Source: Rostratula benghalensis
Taxonomy: Eukaryota; Chordata; Aves; Charadriiformes; Rostratulidae
Direction: 5' to 3'
DNA length: 64,000 nt
Assembly: GCA_013399305.1 (NCBI GenBank)
Contig: VXAI01000004.1
Location: forward strand, 901,042 to 965,041
Positions 24,501 through 39,500 of the stretch are shown here, in pieces. A program made the translations under genes and the position numbers. Within the stretch, counting starts at the first letter, position 1. Each line of letters begins with the position of its first letter. Under the pieces are notes generated by a model. It saw only the letters and a list, made by a program, of their open reading frames with translations. It ran no database searches and was not told where the DNA came from.

Positions 24501-27500
24501 CTTAATGAAGGGGTCTTCCCAGAGTAAGAGTCTGGATCAGCAATGATTTGATCAAGTGATCAAACCCAGGTAATGAGAAACTAGCTCTCCAGTCCTTTTC
24601 CAGATGGGAATAATACATAAAAGATCAATATATGTCCTGGTCTTCAAGGGCATTGCTGGCAATCTGGCTTTTAAAAATTAAAATTGGTGCTCGTTGTTAG
24701 CTTGAATAACCATGCTGTTACTCCAGCATAAGTTTTGAACTTCTCTCTAGATTTCCCCTCCACCATTCACCACAGCTGCAGAGGGCAAATCCTGCCTTTC
24801 ACGTGTTTTGTAGGGAAGAGAAAAGGGTAATGGTTCTGACAGGTGACCTGAGGCAGTACCACAGTACAAACATTGGGCTATATTTTAAAAAGTGACTTTT
24901 GGTTCTGATACCAAATTGAGTACCTGCTCCTTAGTTCCAGGCCCTTTACATATGGTTCAAATCATTTGCCTCAAAATCCAAGCAACCTTAATGTCACAAG
25001 TCAGGTCAGATGCTCAAACATCAGTAGTAGTGACCTCAGGCCTAAAGCACAGCAGTAAGCTCCCTGTGAACAACCCCAGCCTTCACCGGGGAAAAAGGGG
25101 GCAAAATATTCTGTCCATTAAGTTCCAGTCCCTGTTACTCCAGACTGTAACAAGTGGCCCCTGCAAGGGGTCAGAGGGAGCAGCAACAACACTCCAGGCC
25201 ACAAGAACAGGAGGGAAAGTGTTTGATCCAGGAGATGTGTCACAACGTAGTGCTCTTCTGCTGAACCTGTGTGTTCTCATTACATGGAGTGGCATCACTT
25301 ACCTGCCCTCCTCTTCTCCGCACCCCAGCAGCTTTGATCAGCGGTCCCTTGACAGACCCTACTCAACTGGCTCTTAATGAGGTCCTCTGGGAAATCCTAC
25401 CCTACTGTTTACCTACTTCGTATTTACGGCTTTATCTGCTGCTCAACAGGAAATTTTTAAATGGCTCCAGGTTTGCTTGGCCACCCTGGCAATACAAGGC
25501 CCTCATGTGGCTGGGAACGCTGCTTTTGGTCTGCAGGTGGTGGCTGAGAGGGTGAGGAGATGTCAAGTGTCTGGGATTTTGAGGCCAAACAAAATATAGT
25601 TATGGTCCAGCCCCAGGCCTGCCATTTTGCCTACCCTTGACAGAGCTGGAACGCTGCTGAGACCCAACTACATGCTTCAAAGCAGAGAAAGGAGCTGGAT
25701 GCCCAAACTTCATAAAATTCAACAAAGAATCCCCTGCTATTCCCTTTAGTGTTTTTATCACCAGTAGTTTGCAATCTGTCTGCATTGTCACTTGCAATTT
25801 AAGGTTGGGAAGTCTTATCCTTAAACTACAGAAGTTACCACAATAATGACAGAACTAAGGTAAAGAACTCTCCAGCCCTGGATGGCAGTGGGAGATTTGA
25901 TGATGACTTCAGAACCGAGGATTTCAGTGGAATCAAGTACTGTTTTTCTGCTTCTCCAATGACAGTGCATTCTTTAAAATGGACAAAACACCTCTCTTTT
26001 TAAATAAAAGGCATTTTTTTAAAGAATAAAATGAAGGTAAATGAAAGACTGGTTTTTTTTAAATTTTTTGGCTAGTGGTTACTTCTTTCTTCTAGCACTG
26101 AGAGTTTTTTTTAATTCTTATGCTGAAATTACCAGAAATTTACATTCCGTGAGCAAAACAATCTTACTGCATTGAATAAAAGGCCAAAAAAAAAAAAGGA
26201 TTTTAATGTATTAATTCCTCTTGTCATAGCATTTCAGAAATCAGCCATCACATACAGCATGAGTTTGTCTCATCAGCAAATATTTTCATACTTGCCTGAT
26301 CTGATACGTTGTACCAGTCGTAGTCAAAAGAGTTGACTTTCTTGGTTTGGGAAAACGATAAGATGAACAAGTTGTAACAGGCTCGTGAGGTATAAAGTAG
26401 TATAACAGTCACTCCTATACTTGTCACCTGACAGACAGATGAGCCCTGGAAGAGATTTAAACACAGGTTATCATTCATAAGGGAAGTTGACAAAAGCATT
26501 ACTTTGCTTGGACTTTGAGGGTTGTCATGCTACTCTGCCTAATGCAACTGATGTTTTCTCTTTCCTTCTTTGATCAGTATTTCCTATACTATGGATATTC
26601 CTGTATTTTTATCAGCATGGTGGTTTCCAGGAAATGGTAGCAGTTCCAGCCCTTACCAAGACGGGCTGTGACTAATCCCTACGACTTATTGTAAAAGTGC
26701 TATTCTCAGCAATGCAAACACGTAAGAACTCCACGTGGTATCAAACAGACCAAGGGAATTCAGCCTTCAGCTGTGCATTAGCTACAGAGCACCCTGTAGC
26801 AGACCCTGGCTGGCTAGCGTGATGCAACCTTGCATCTTTTTACAACTGCTGGCTGTGCATCTATTTTCGAAGTACAGAGCAGTCAGCAGTTAAGCAGAGC
26901 ACAGACAGGAACAGAACATCCTGCCTTGCCTAATGTCAACACAGAGGAGACAAAGTGGAAGCCTGGCCTACGGGCAGAGTGACCATGGCGGGGCAGCCTG
27001 TGAGTGGGAGCTGGGGCACAAGGGGAGGAATGAGACGACAAAGTGTGAAATCACAGCAGTTCCTAGGCCCCGGAAGAGAAAAATGGACAGAGCAGGGGAA
27101 AGAACCTAATCCAAAATAAGGAATAATTGAGATGTCTGCCCACTATGTCAGGTGGGAAGGATCACTGAGGGGGGCTGAGACACTGGCACAGGAGTTGCGG
27201 CAGCAAGAGAGGAAGGAATCCAGGAGCCGTGGCTACAGGGATCAGTGTGAGTCTGATCACAGAGGCAGGCAGATGTACAAAAAGAGGACTGAGTGGCTTT
27301 GAAGGAAGCTCAAAGTAAATTCTGTGCAGCTGGCTCTGGAAGAGTGCTTTGAACAGCCAAAGGAGGCAAGATATGTTAAAGCTCTGTGCTTTTAGAGAAG
27401 CAAGATACCTTGCAGTCATTTGCTTCATTAGCCCTGCCCTCTCCCTCTCCTGGCTGAGACCCACACCAGAGGAGGCCTCCTCGCATCTATGTGAGAAAGG

Positions 27501-30500
27501 GAAAGAGGGGCCAAGAGAGAAGTTGCTCCTGCCCTCACAAGCCCTTTTATACCAGTGCAGGAGACAGGAAGGTCTGCACCCTATTCCCTCCACCTATTCA
27601 CTCTGCTTCCAGGTTTCCAGCCAAGGAGCAAAGGTGGCAGATCGAGCACAGACATAACAGAATGGCTAGTGAAGTATCAGGGGAAGTCACTGAGTCACCA
27701 GGTCCCATATCCATGGCCTTCAGAGGACTACCTGGGCCCCTTTGCTGCTCACTCATGCTCGTGGCTTTTGTCCCTGCAGCTCTGTCAATCCATCTCCTCA
27801 GTCTGCACCTCCTGGTGAGTGGTCACTAAAGAGGAGGTCAGGGACTAGTCAGAAAAGCTTGCTGAAAACTAGCTTGCCTATTTTCCCAGAAAAATAATAC
27901 TGATTCACAGAACAGTCAGGTTTAGGAGCACTATGAAATCCCCAGTACGGTCACCCTCTCTGACTGAATTCCTGCTTAGAACACGATGGAACTACCACCA
28001 TCCCCTGGACCACAACCTGCAGCCGTGTCAGGAGTGAGCCAAGAGCCTGCTGCTATACAGGAATTGAAGCCAGAGACATAGAAGGTGGTGGTGAAAGCTG
28101 TGGCAAGATCAGCAAGCAGGAAATGCCACAAAGGGGAAACATTTGCTAGGCACTTCTCTATTCTCCTTTGGTACTAGCAAGTCTGTGATGCTGTCATGGA
28201 AACTGAGGGTGAGAGAGCAGAGAGAAGCTGCTGACTGGCACATACCATATCCCAGCTCAGTGGCATTTACAGACTGGGGACAGCAGAAATTAAGAGCAGA
28301 ATGGGGTCACAATTCCCCTATATAGGTTTCCCTACATAGCTGTCATTCTTCAGTAGCTAGTAGTTAAATATGCTGCACATTTAACTTCAATCCTACCAAA
28401 TACATAAAGGGGGGTAAAAGTGTCCTGGCTTTGCTGCCAGTCAAATATACTCAGTGGACTGGGGAAGGGAGAGCACGGCAGTAGAAGTAAAGCCAGAGGA
28501 ATCCTTTTCCAGTCCCAGGCCTCTATAGAAGAGAGGGGGAGCCCCGAGTCTGTAGCGTGTCCCACTACTACTTCTGGCCAGCACAGAACCGGCCCAAGTT
28601 GGCACCTAAGGGCAGGGCTGGGCACCAGGCACCTCCTTTTGCTGCTGTAGCCTCCGTGCAGCACGCCCGGCTGGTCCCCGTGTGCCCGTGTTTCCACATG
28701 TGGTCAGAGGATGCGTGCCAGCAGATGCAAATAAAAGGCTGCCGGTACTGATGCCTATCTACATGCACCGCAGAGCACACACTATCTCCAACGTTGCTTC
28801 TATCATATCCCTGCAGAGAATGGATTTTTCTTCTTTAGCTAGTTTTTTCAGCACAGCAGTAGCAGATTAAACCAGGATGTTTTCTCACTGCCAGTTTAGC
28901 CATCTGTATCCGTAAGTACGTGCAGTCAAATCCTACTGGAAATCCCCAGAGGAACTCCCATTTCAGGTCAGCAGAAAGGAGCAAAGCACTCTTTAATTCT
29001 CATTTCCACACTCAAAACTTTCACCAGCTGAGCATCCTGTCCTTTCCTGACTGCAATAATGTTAGAGTTTGGGTTTTGTGAAATAACTTGAAGTAAAGAA
29101 GATCAAGTTTCCTGCAGGAGGAGGAAATGGAACAAAGTAATCTACCAAAGCCTCCCTTAGGTTAACACTGCTTTGTTACAGAGATTTGTGCTTCTGTGAT
29201 TTGCAGCAGCAAAAACCCTTTTCTTACTAGTAAAAATAATCCACAGTCCATGCCCTTTGGTCAGCAAGTGGCAGACTTGAAAGAAACAAAACAAACTAAG
29301 CTGTGTTTTTAAATCTTCTAGTCAGCCCTGAACTTTCAGTTGTTGTGCAGTATTGGTCGGATTTGAGTAAACAGGAAAAGTGCTACTTTCATCTGATTAA
29401 GTAAACTGAGAGAGAACTTTTAGTATAAGATTTTCTAAATAGTAGCTGAAATGTACATTTTTGAAAGGTTTGTTGTGCTAAAGTTAATGTGCTATTACTT
29501 AAGTTAATAATTTATCTTAAGATTTTAACTATTTACTGCAAACACAAGGACCTTTGAAAGCCCTGTTTCCTTATTATAATAAATACAAAACACTGACACC
29601 GATTTACAATAAACACTGCAGGCTTATGTGATGCTACTCAGCACCTTGACCACTGAATGTGTCAAAATCTGCAAACCTAACAATATTTATTTAAAGAACA
29701 TTTTGTAGAGTAATATGAGAGACTTTTTTCCCCTTCTCCCCACTTGGCTGAATTTATAATGCATTAAGTCTTTTAAAACGCATTCTCATGATCTATAGGG
29801 CAGTACACAAATGTATAAAGGAAGATTCATATTCCTCTGTCTGGCTTATCTTCAGCATGCTGCTGCCTTCAACATTGCACTTAATCAGTCAATAATTTGA
29901 GAAGCTGAAGGATCCCGAAGTATAGACCACTTCTGCATAGCAGTACTGAAATGAGATAGTCGTCAGATGGGGATCTGAAGAACGCAGCATCCAGCTGTGA
30001 GAAACTCCAGCCAGTAAGTTCTATAAACTCTGCCTCAAAGCGACACATTTTGGGGCCACTGGTGTCAGCCAAAAGCCCCATGGCTAGCACTTAGGATTTA
30101 ATTCATATATCGAGCAGGGTGGCCAGTCACTGTGAAGTTTAAGGCCTCCAGCTCTCAGAGGTTCTTAAGGAAATGCATGGCTTTGCCTCGCGCTGCCTTT
30201 GTCTCTCAGAAGGTACTTGAAAAGAATGGAAAATGTACCTTACCTTGGACTCCAAGTAAATGTTGGCTAAAGACATCTTGGAAATCTTATACAGGCAGAT
30301 GGAGAGTGAAACAGCGCACAGCACAAACAACGTGTCATTTATTGCCACCCGGACAGAGACAATGATTTTTCTTTCAGAATTCTGTGTCCTCACCAATACC
30401 GCACATGTTAAATTCACCAAGAGGAAGAGGAGACTTATGAAAAGAGAAGCCAGGTAGAGGGGCAACCTGGGAGAGTGAGGAGAAAACAGTTTTAGCAACG

Positions 30501-33500
30501 TTGTTCAGTGTCGGTCAGGAGATGGAAGTTGCACCCTGTCCAATGAAAGCTGCACGTGTTGGGCTGCCACAGCTGACAGAGTGACCAGCCCAAGCCCAAA
30601 TCAAAGCACTCCAGATTGCTGGAGAGATTAAGTTAGCTCATTTTGAACCCACTTTTACAGTTACACAAGTTATAAGTAAAGAAACTAATGATGTCAAGCA
30701 GCAAAACATGGAAGACTGTTTGCAGCAGAAATACAACAGCACAGTTCTTAAAAACTACTTAAAATACCTGTGTACTTTCTTAGAGCATGCACTTCATGTA
30801 CAGCACAAACCCTCTGATTACTCAGGGACAGGAGAAACCTCATAAAAGGCTGAGTTGCCTGGAATGGACTGGTTTTGACCCTGGTTTTACTACACCACCA
30901 CTGCCATGTGAAGCATCACTGCCGGCTGATGCTTGCCACCAGATTTCATATTAAACCGAGGAAGTGCCTAACAGTAGGAAAAAATCTCTGAGTTGCTGGT
31001 TCCCCCAGCATCTTTCTCTGTCTCTTTGCCTAAATAACTTGGTCATGGGCAACCTCTTGAAAGACACATCAAGAAATTTAAACATGCATATTGATTCTGG
31101 GTTGGCATTTTGCCATCTTAGCTAGGCAAAAGGTTCATTTGCACAACCACAGGAGCACAGGTGGAACAGGAATGTGACAGACAGAAGCCCAGAAGCTGGA
31201 CTGAATTTCCCCATCTCTTTTTTCCCGCCTACCTAGCACTGATATCTGCAATATAAGTATACCACATACTCAAGGAAAGCTGCTTCTAATTGCTCTTTAC
31301 TCCTACACACAGCTGCAGAGCTTTTAACTTAGTAAAAAAAAAAAAAAAAAAAAGCACATCTTTTCATTTCAGGTGTTTGCTTACTTCATAATCATCGCAG
31401 ACCAAGGTAATTACTCATACGGGTCATAATCTGCAGTCACTGAACAAGAGGTTTTGGCCACAGCTTTTCATGCCTGCTGGGAACTTTGAATTTGGCTGGC
31501 AGTAAACATCTAGACTGTACCCCAGGAATCAAATTCTGATTATTTAAAAATACTTAATGCTGATCTTTTTCTTTCACACATTCATATCTTTTTTGGATAA
31601 CATCAAGCTAGCTACAAAGCTGAAGCATAGCTGGCTTCTTTTCAGGGGGCAAAAAGGATGTGTTATCACAGAATCACAGAATGACAGGGTTAGAAGGGAC
31701 CTTCAGAGATCATCTAGTCCAACCCCTCTGCCAAAGCAGGGTCACCCAGAGCAGGCTGGAAAGGAACGCATCCAGGTGGGTTTTGAGCGTCTCCAGAGAA
31801 GGAGACTCCACAACCTCTCTGGGCAGCCCGTTCCAGTGCTCTGGCACCCTCAAAGAATATTTTCTGCATGTTCAGATGGAATTTCCTATGTTCTAGTTTG
31901 TGCCCCTTGCCTCTTGTCCTGTTGCTGGGCTTCAGTGAAAAGAGTCTGGTCCCATTCTCTTGGTACCAGCCCTTTAGATATTTATAAGCATTAATGAGAT
32001 TCCCTTTTGGTTTTCTCCTCTAAAAGGCTAAACAGCCTCCAGGTCTCTCAGCCTTTCCTCATACGATTGATGCTCCATTCCCTTTATCATCCTCACAACC
32101 CTCCATAGGTCTCTCTCCAGTAGTTTCTTATCTTTCTTGACCTGGGAGGCCCAGAACTGGATACCGTACATCAGATGTGGTTTCACCAGGGCAGAGTAGA
32201 GGGGGAGGATGATCTCCCTCAACCTGCTGGCCATGCTCTTTTTAATGCATGCCAGGATACCATTGGACTTCTTGGCCACAAGGGCACATCACTGGCTCAT
32301 GGTCTTCTGCAGAGCTGCTTTTCCTAACCTGTACTGGTGCATGGGGTTATTCCTCCCTAATACTTTTAAGGGTATACCTTTGAGACCTTTTAATTGTGTT
32401 ACAGGGAGAACTGAAAGCGTAAAAGTCCCCGCTTGTGAATCAATATCTTTCTTTCCAACTATATCCGGCAGTGAGTGAGGATGCTGTCTTTTCCTTGCCA
32501 GTCATGGAAATTCTCTCTCAGGGGAAAGATTGTGCTCATTCTTAACCTTCCAGGGCAGGGCTCTGTTTTTAGGATAAGCTGCCAGAGGTAGTTCTGTTAA
32601 ACCTCAGTCTAAAGCTGGAAGCACTGCAGTCCTGAAGCTCTTCTTTCACACAGCTTCCTCTTGAGAATGCAGTTCCCAGTTATAGTGGTGGTACATTTAC
32701 AGCTTTTATTAATGTCTCAAAAGTCTTTAAGTGACTTTTGTCACTTAGATATTTATAAGCATTGATGAGATCCCTAAGTAAATTTTGTCACTTAAAGTGG
32801 TCAGGTGACTCCTTTTCCTTTCCCTTCCAAAGCCAATAGCATCCTCTCTTCTCCTCCCCTGTAGTGCAGGTAGAGTAGTATTATGGGGTTTAGGCTTATG
32901 AGGAAAAGTGTACACTTACATGCTGCCTGCTTGTGGAACAGTAAGTACATGCTCTCTTCTTGCTCAGTTTAATCAAAGAGACTTTCTGCTTCAGCACAGC
33001 CTGCATGCCCTTGATGCTAGCTTGCAAACAGCAAGCCTCAGAAGCTTCCAGGCCAGGCTCCTCCTTGATGGAGTTTAGCAAAAAAAAAACCAAACCAAGC
33101 ACTGTCATCCTCTCATGCCCACATACCCCATGTGCAAGCCAGGGTGAGCTGTCATGGCCAGTTTGTTGTGCAGCTCTTCACATAATGATCTTCCATCCCC
33201 CTTATTAACATGATGTGGCTGGGGAAACGGCTGCCTGTTTTGACAATAGAAGCATTGATGCTGAGCTTCTGAATAAGCACCGATGGAGATGCAGGCTGTG
33301 CGCCTCAGGGTGGTTTTAGGGCCTCTGCAGCTGCAGAAAGCCTTCTTAACTCATTTAAAGGCAGAATCAACTGCTTTTGAGGTTACAGCTCAACTACAGG
33401 GTAACTACATGGCGTAAGTAAGTATATGAGAGTTTTTAGAAAACAGAAAAGCAGGGCAGGAGAGGTGCTTCCAGAGTGCACCGGTGACTGTTCAAAAGCC

Positions 33501-36500
33501 TAATCCCCGTTTTGGGGCTAGTCCCTTAAAAGGAACTGTGTGTAATCTGGCTTGGCCAGGGAGGGCACGTGCCAGAGTAATCAGTTCTTTCTGGGTCAGG
33601 CTGGATGCACCCCTAACTTTTTCTTTGAGCTTAAAATCAAACTTCAGGTGAATGCAGTGGGTTTTGCCTTGTTCAACAGGAAAATCTGAAACTACTGCAT
33701 TTTGTATGTGGTTTCCTCAGAAACCATACAGTGTCTGAGGCTTGTGTGTAACAAGACATGCGCACACATAACAGCAAGCCTCATCCAAACCCAAACTGTG
33801 ACTGTAAGAAATCCCCAAGCCCAGGGAGACGTGCAGAAGGACTGTTTACATATGAAGTTGGGCTGGCACAGGCCTTGCCTTGAGCCCTTTTGCAACAGTG
33901 ACTAACATCACTGAAGGCTGTGCTGAGTAGTTTGCTTAAGATTCTGAATCTCTGATAGGATTGTACCAAATTTTTCTATATCTGAAATGATTCTTATTTC
34001 TGAAACCTGTGTGAATACACAGACCGTGGTCCTACTTCTCTGTTTCCCTGTTTACATTGCCTTTATCTACCACAGAAATGCCAATACCAGATAATAAGGT
34101 CTGAGACTTATTAAAAAAAATTAGGGAAAAAAAAAAAGTAAACATTCAGCAATGAAGAAAAATCAAATTCACTAAATGCAGACTTTAGCCCCTGTCTGTA
34201 GGCCATCCATCTTTCTATCATCCATCATCCATCTCTCCATCAGGAGTTAAGCAACAGGATCTAATGAAAGATGTCCCTGCCCACGGAGGGGAGGTTGGAC
34301 TAGTTGACCTTTGAAAGTCCCTTTCTACCCAAACCACTCTGTGATTCTGTGATCTTTCACTGGCCTGTCACAATTAAGAGTCAGGACCTCAGCTGCAGGT
34401 GTGCAAGTATTACACTACATTAATTACTCTGTATAAGACACAAAGAAATACATAAAGTCAGCTTTATATATTTGGCTCTTTTACAAAGACTAATCACATT
34501 CGTGCTAAGAGATCTGGATATTAAAACAAAATACTACTGAAGTGCTTTACCAACAGAGCTGAATACCACCAGAGAAAAGGCTAGGCCAGGTTGAAGAGTG
34601 ATCTGTGGTAGAAATGGAGTAGGCAGGAGTCACGGTGGTCATGGAGGTGCTGTAGGGAGGGTAGTCTGGGCATGAGTTATTCCAGTCACAATACAAAAGT
34701 GTCGCAAGCTCCCTTTGCTTGAAGAAGGACATTTTCAAGCAGTTTTCAAGGAATAAAACCTTGCCACAAACATCAGCAACAGATGAGGTTCAAAGCTTCT
34801 ACCTCTCACCTTTAAACCCAGCCAGAACATGCTCACAGGCCTGCCCTATACCACCCTGACCTGCAGGCCAGGCTTTGTTCTTCTCGCCCACTTCTTCCAC
34901 AGGAGGCAGGGCTGCTTGCACTGGGGCTGGCTGGGGACCTGTGTGTATGTGCTGTGTTTGTCTGCCAGCCCACACTCCTGGATTTCCTTCCCACAGAAAC
35001 CAGAGTGCAAAGGGGGATGAATTTAATTGTATGCCACAGTGTTTACCAGGGAGCATCCAGCTCTTGCCCCTTGTGGTTTGGGATGTGGCCAAGGTATGCA
35101 CTCAGACCCACTAACTTGAAAGCATTCCTGAGGCCACCAAAATAGATGCAGCCTCTGTTCGCATCCTGGCAATTTCTGCACCAGCTGTGGTTCAGTATTC
35201 AGTCCACATACCTCAGCCAGCCCTCACACCCTGTGTGTCCCACACCCTCCCCAGCCCAAGCATCATCCACCTCAAACCCGCTCTCACTGTACTGCCATGG
35301 GTTTTGAGGCATTTGCTCCAAATGTTTGCCTCTCCAGCTGTACCAAACCCCAACTGGATAACAAACTTTCCAGGTCACAGACAATGTTAGTACTTCACCT
35401 GTTGATACAGTACTATGTTATCCTAATAGTCAGCAAGTAACAGGTCAGATTTCCATTTCAAATTACTCTGTTGTCCTATCCTGAATTCAGATTGTAAACT
35501 CTTTCTTTGGAATGGAGACAACCTCTCTCTCACTTCCCCTATCTAAACAACACTGCCTCAATAAGGTTTTTAGGCATTGCAACAATAAACATTAATCTAT
35601 TAAGCTCTTCCTCAACTTTCTGGACATTACTGCCTTTTGGGGAGCTTTCAAGTAGTTCCTGACAATCCCTCCTGCTCAAGAAGATCCCAGACGAATCTCT
35701 CCACCTAAATGCAAAGCTACCATAAACTCAACTCTGTGGAGCCAGGGGTTATCTGCAAGCTGTCGAGCACATCAAGTTGAATCCATTCTCACTAGCTCTT
35801 TCCCTTTACAGTTCTTCTCTCATCTTCCCTAAAATGTTGAGTCTTTTGTTACCACTGACCTCACAGATTAATACATATGCAGTCCCACTCGTTCCTGTCA
35901 AAACAAACACATCACTCTGCTACCTTTACCAAAGCACTGTATCTGAATTCACCTAGCAATAGAAATGTTAAGAACCTGTAAAGAAATCACCAGAGTGAGT
36001 GTTTTCTGCTTGCATTTGAAATACTTGCTGTTGAAATATGTGAATGTCTAAAAGCAGTGCTTGTGCTGGCAAATGGCAAGGATTTCTAAATATCATAGGA
36101 AGAAGCCAGCCTCAGAAGCTAAAACATTGGTATATAAATATGAACAGGTGAGATATGAGCGCCACAAATTTTCAAAGATGTAGTGTTTCTCAAAGAGCAT
36201 GGCTTGTCTTCTTTACCAGATTAAATGTTTGCATAGTTCTTACCTGTATTTCAGTAGCTCTGGGGAATATTTTGACTTAGCTTTGAAAATCACCTGCAAA
36301 ACAGTAAAATATTCCATCAAACATAGGATATATGTAAGTAAAGAAAGATGCTGTGATCCACGGGAATCCTGTCTCACAGGTCACAAGAAATTTAATGACA
36401 GGTATCATTAGATAACAGATTTACATTTATTGCTTATCCATGGCAGGCAAGCGTTAAAACCACACAGCAGGCGATCATGATGTGCTCATATACAAATTGT

Positions 36501-39500
36501 CTATACCATTATTTTCACTTTCTTTGCCTTGGGAATAACTTTTTTTATACCAGTATTCACAAGAGGATTGATGCCAGTATAACCATAGAGGCAAGTAATT
36601 ATTGAGCTCTTACATGACCTAACAGTACAGGTCTCTCAAGTAGACCATCTCCTACTGGCATATTGGGTCAGACACTGTTCCCATGATGAGCCCATCATAG
36701 TGCCTGGGCCTGAAATTGGACATACACATTTGTAGCAATGTTACATTGCCAAAAGGATGCCATCGAGAACCAAACTCATTGTCTTACTCTGAGGTATTTT
36801 TGGCTTGTGCTGACTGTCTGTTCACTAAACAACAGTATGTATTTTTACAGAGAGATACCTCAGGCTCGGTAGTTACCTCACTGTAACAGAAAAGACAAAA
36901 TATGGACATGTTTTCTGCAATGTAGCCAGGTAGTATCAGTCACTGTTGTTTAGCCACCATCAGAAATTCTAAAAAAAAATAATACATAAGATGGTTTCCA
37001 AATACACCCAGTTTACAAATGCTCATTTAAACCAACAATGAAGCACACTGATTGCTAGTATTACAAAAAAACACCCTGTATGACTTACTCTGGGTTGTTT
37101 CCTAACTGTTTTCTCCTCAAGTTATCTTGCCTTATTCATTTCACTTGGTTTTGCATGCCTTGTAGTATAGCTTGCATAATATTTGCTATGATTATCATGC
37201 TTTCCCAAGGAAACCAGATTTACATGATCATTATGTATGTGTAGGCATGTGTCTGCCTGACAACCTGTTCACCTGACCCCCCACTAATCTTAAAATACTC
37301 CAATCAGAGAACTGATGCAAAAATACTTGAAGCATCAAAGAAGTGATCTTTTATCATCCTCCTAAAAATTAGTGACCCAACAGAAGCAAGGAGCACTATA
37401 AATGATATATGACCTTTGCGAGGAGAACCCTGCACAGTAATCCTACACATCACCCAATGTGAAAGAGTCTGCACAGCGAAGTCTCATAAGAAATGCCCCA
37501 GTTATGGAAAGAGCTCAAAGTCAAGCATGAGACATAGATATGGAGAAAATCAGGCTTCACTTGTTCCAGGGCTCCTGGAACAACTTGTCATTTAACTCCT
37601 ATTCACCATAAACAGCTGCCTTGACTTGGAAATTATTTTTGTGACGCGTCAGCCTGCTTAGCACTAGCTGAAGCAGCAGAGAACAGTGAGCTTTTCAGCA
37701 GACTCTGGAAAAAAAAAAGCTGAGAATAAAATTGAAAAGTTGGGAGAAAATCTCTAAAAATACTCTTCAACCACTGATACAGTTTTCAAATAGTTAACAT
37801 CTCCAGCAATATCAAAATATTTTTGTGATTCATTCTCCAAATTCCTGGATCATGAATTCTTACAGGAGTTCAGGAAGAAGTTTTGTGTTGCTTTACCTAC
37901 CTGCTACTCAAAGGAGAGGTACAAGAGGCTTGTGAATGTTCTGTGTATGTGTGGTATGCAAAGAGGGGCTGTCAGTATTTAGAGAAGACATGTATGCTCT
38001 TTGTACTAGACTTATTGCCTACCTTACGTAGTCTGGAAGATACTGTGGACAAGCAAGAAGAAAAAGATTCCTGACCTCAATGAAACTAAACAAGTAAAAC
38101 TTGTTTCTAGGGCCATTCCACAATCCTCACCAGTTGTGAGTGGCACTTACACATATTGTACCGTTAATTTTGACAGCTTTCAGGAGAAGCACTGAATAGA
38201 AGTGCCAGGGCTGTGCAAAGAAGCAAAAAAGACAAGCAATTTGTGGTGGGCAGTGAGTTGTGCTGGGTTCCCAAAATCTAGGAAAGTCACAAGTTCCTGA
38301 ATAGTATATCCTGTGGTTCCCCAAAAAAGATTCACTCATCACTATAATGTCACAGAGCACTCCTGTCACATAAAACAGTTCAAGGCTGCCCTATCTGGCA
38401 AAAGTTCCATGGATAACTTTCTTAAAACCGAACACGAACATGATGTTCCTGCTGCAGATCCAGCAGGATCTCCAGATTCAAGATCAACAAAACAGCTGTT
38501 AGAGTGATTCCACATTCATTGGGTCTCTCCCAGCTGATAAATGTTTCTGAATTTTATCAGAGCAAATTGACCATTAAGAAAGCAAATGAACACTGCATAA
38601 AAAATGGATGCTACATAGAATGAAAGCTATTCTATAAGGCATGGACACTCTTAAAATTTCACTGCTGGACAGAAATATAGGCAGCCAAGTTCTGCCAGCT
38701 TTGCTGAAACACTGTGTTCGTGAATAGCCTTGCTGGAAGCAATGTGATTGTCACAGAATAAAGGGCTGTTCAGTTGGAAAAAGGATGTCAGAAGCTGATC
38801 TCAATATACCTTTCATGCGTGGGTGCAGCTTTTTGCTTTTAGCAGCCACTTAGCTCAAGAGACCGGTTGCTCAATGGCCCCTCCCCTCAATAGTGTTGAG
38901 AAAGCTTCCAGTCAATATCTGAGTCATCTAAGCAAGTTTTCCAGCAAACCAGAGCAAACCAGACTATTCCTAAGAATAGACTAAACAGCAAGCAGAAGGC
39001 AGACTGTTTTAAAAAGACCTTTCAGAGATCCCCAAGAAGAATAGCAACACGGAAAACTCAGTGAAATTCTTTGCTAATATTCTAGTGTCTAAAGGGTTAC
39101 TTTTTCTTTTTAAAAGTATTTCCCCTTTTGTTTGTTTTTTAAAGAAGAAATATCCTGTTTTGACTCCTTGTTTTTGCTGAAGGACTGGAAACCTCAAATG
39201 AGATTCTCACACTCCCTCCTCCACTCCCCTGAGGTATATGTCTGGCATATAAAACTGCAGCAGTACAAAAAGATTCCAAAAAGCCCTTCATGCAGACAGA
39301 GAAAATTTCTGTTGCAGGAACAGATGTAAACAGCTGACCTTAAAGACATTTTACCCTGCCTCAGCAGAGAAGCAGCGAGGATGATATGGGAGTCCATCAG
39401 CAGCTCGGCTGCAGAGAGCTCTGCAGAGCTGCGGGGCAGCAGGGAAGGCAAGCAGGGCCAGGCTGCTGCATTTTAAGGGGGTTCCAGCTACGGTTACGAA

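Noticed and set aside
27162..27829. Cluster of overlapping open frames of 87-143 codons on both strands
   Set aside because: It lies in a GPR137B intron with locally higher G+C. There are no splice signals in phase with a recognisable protein and no motifs.
30467..30498. ATG-started extension upstream of GPR137B exon 3
   Set aside because: It is intron sequence including the acceptor; the true upstream coding is the 50-nt exon at 36244-36293.
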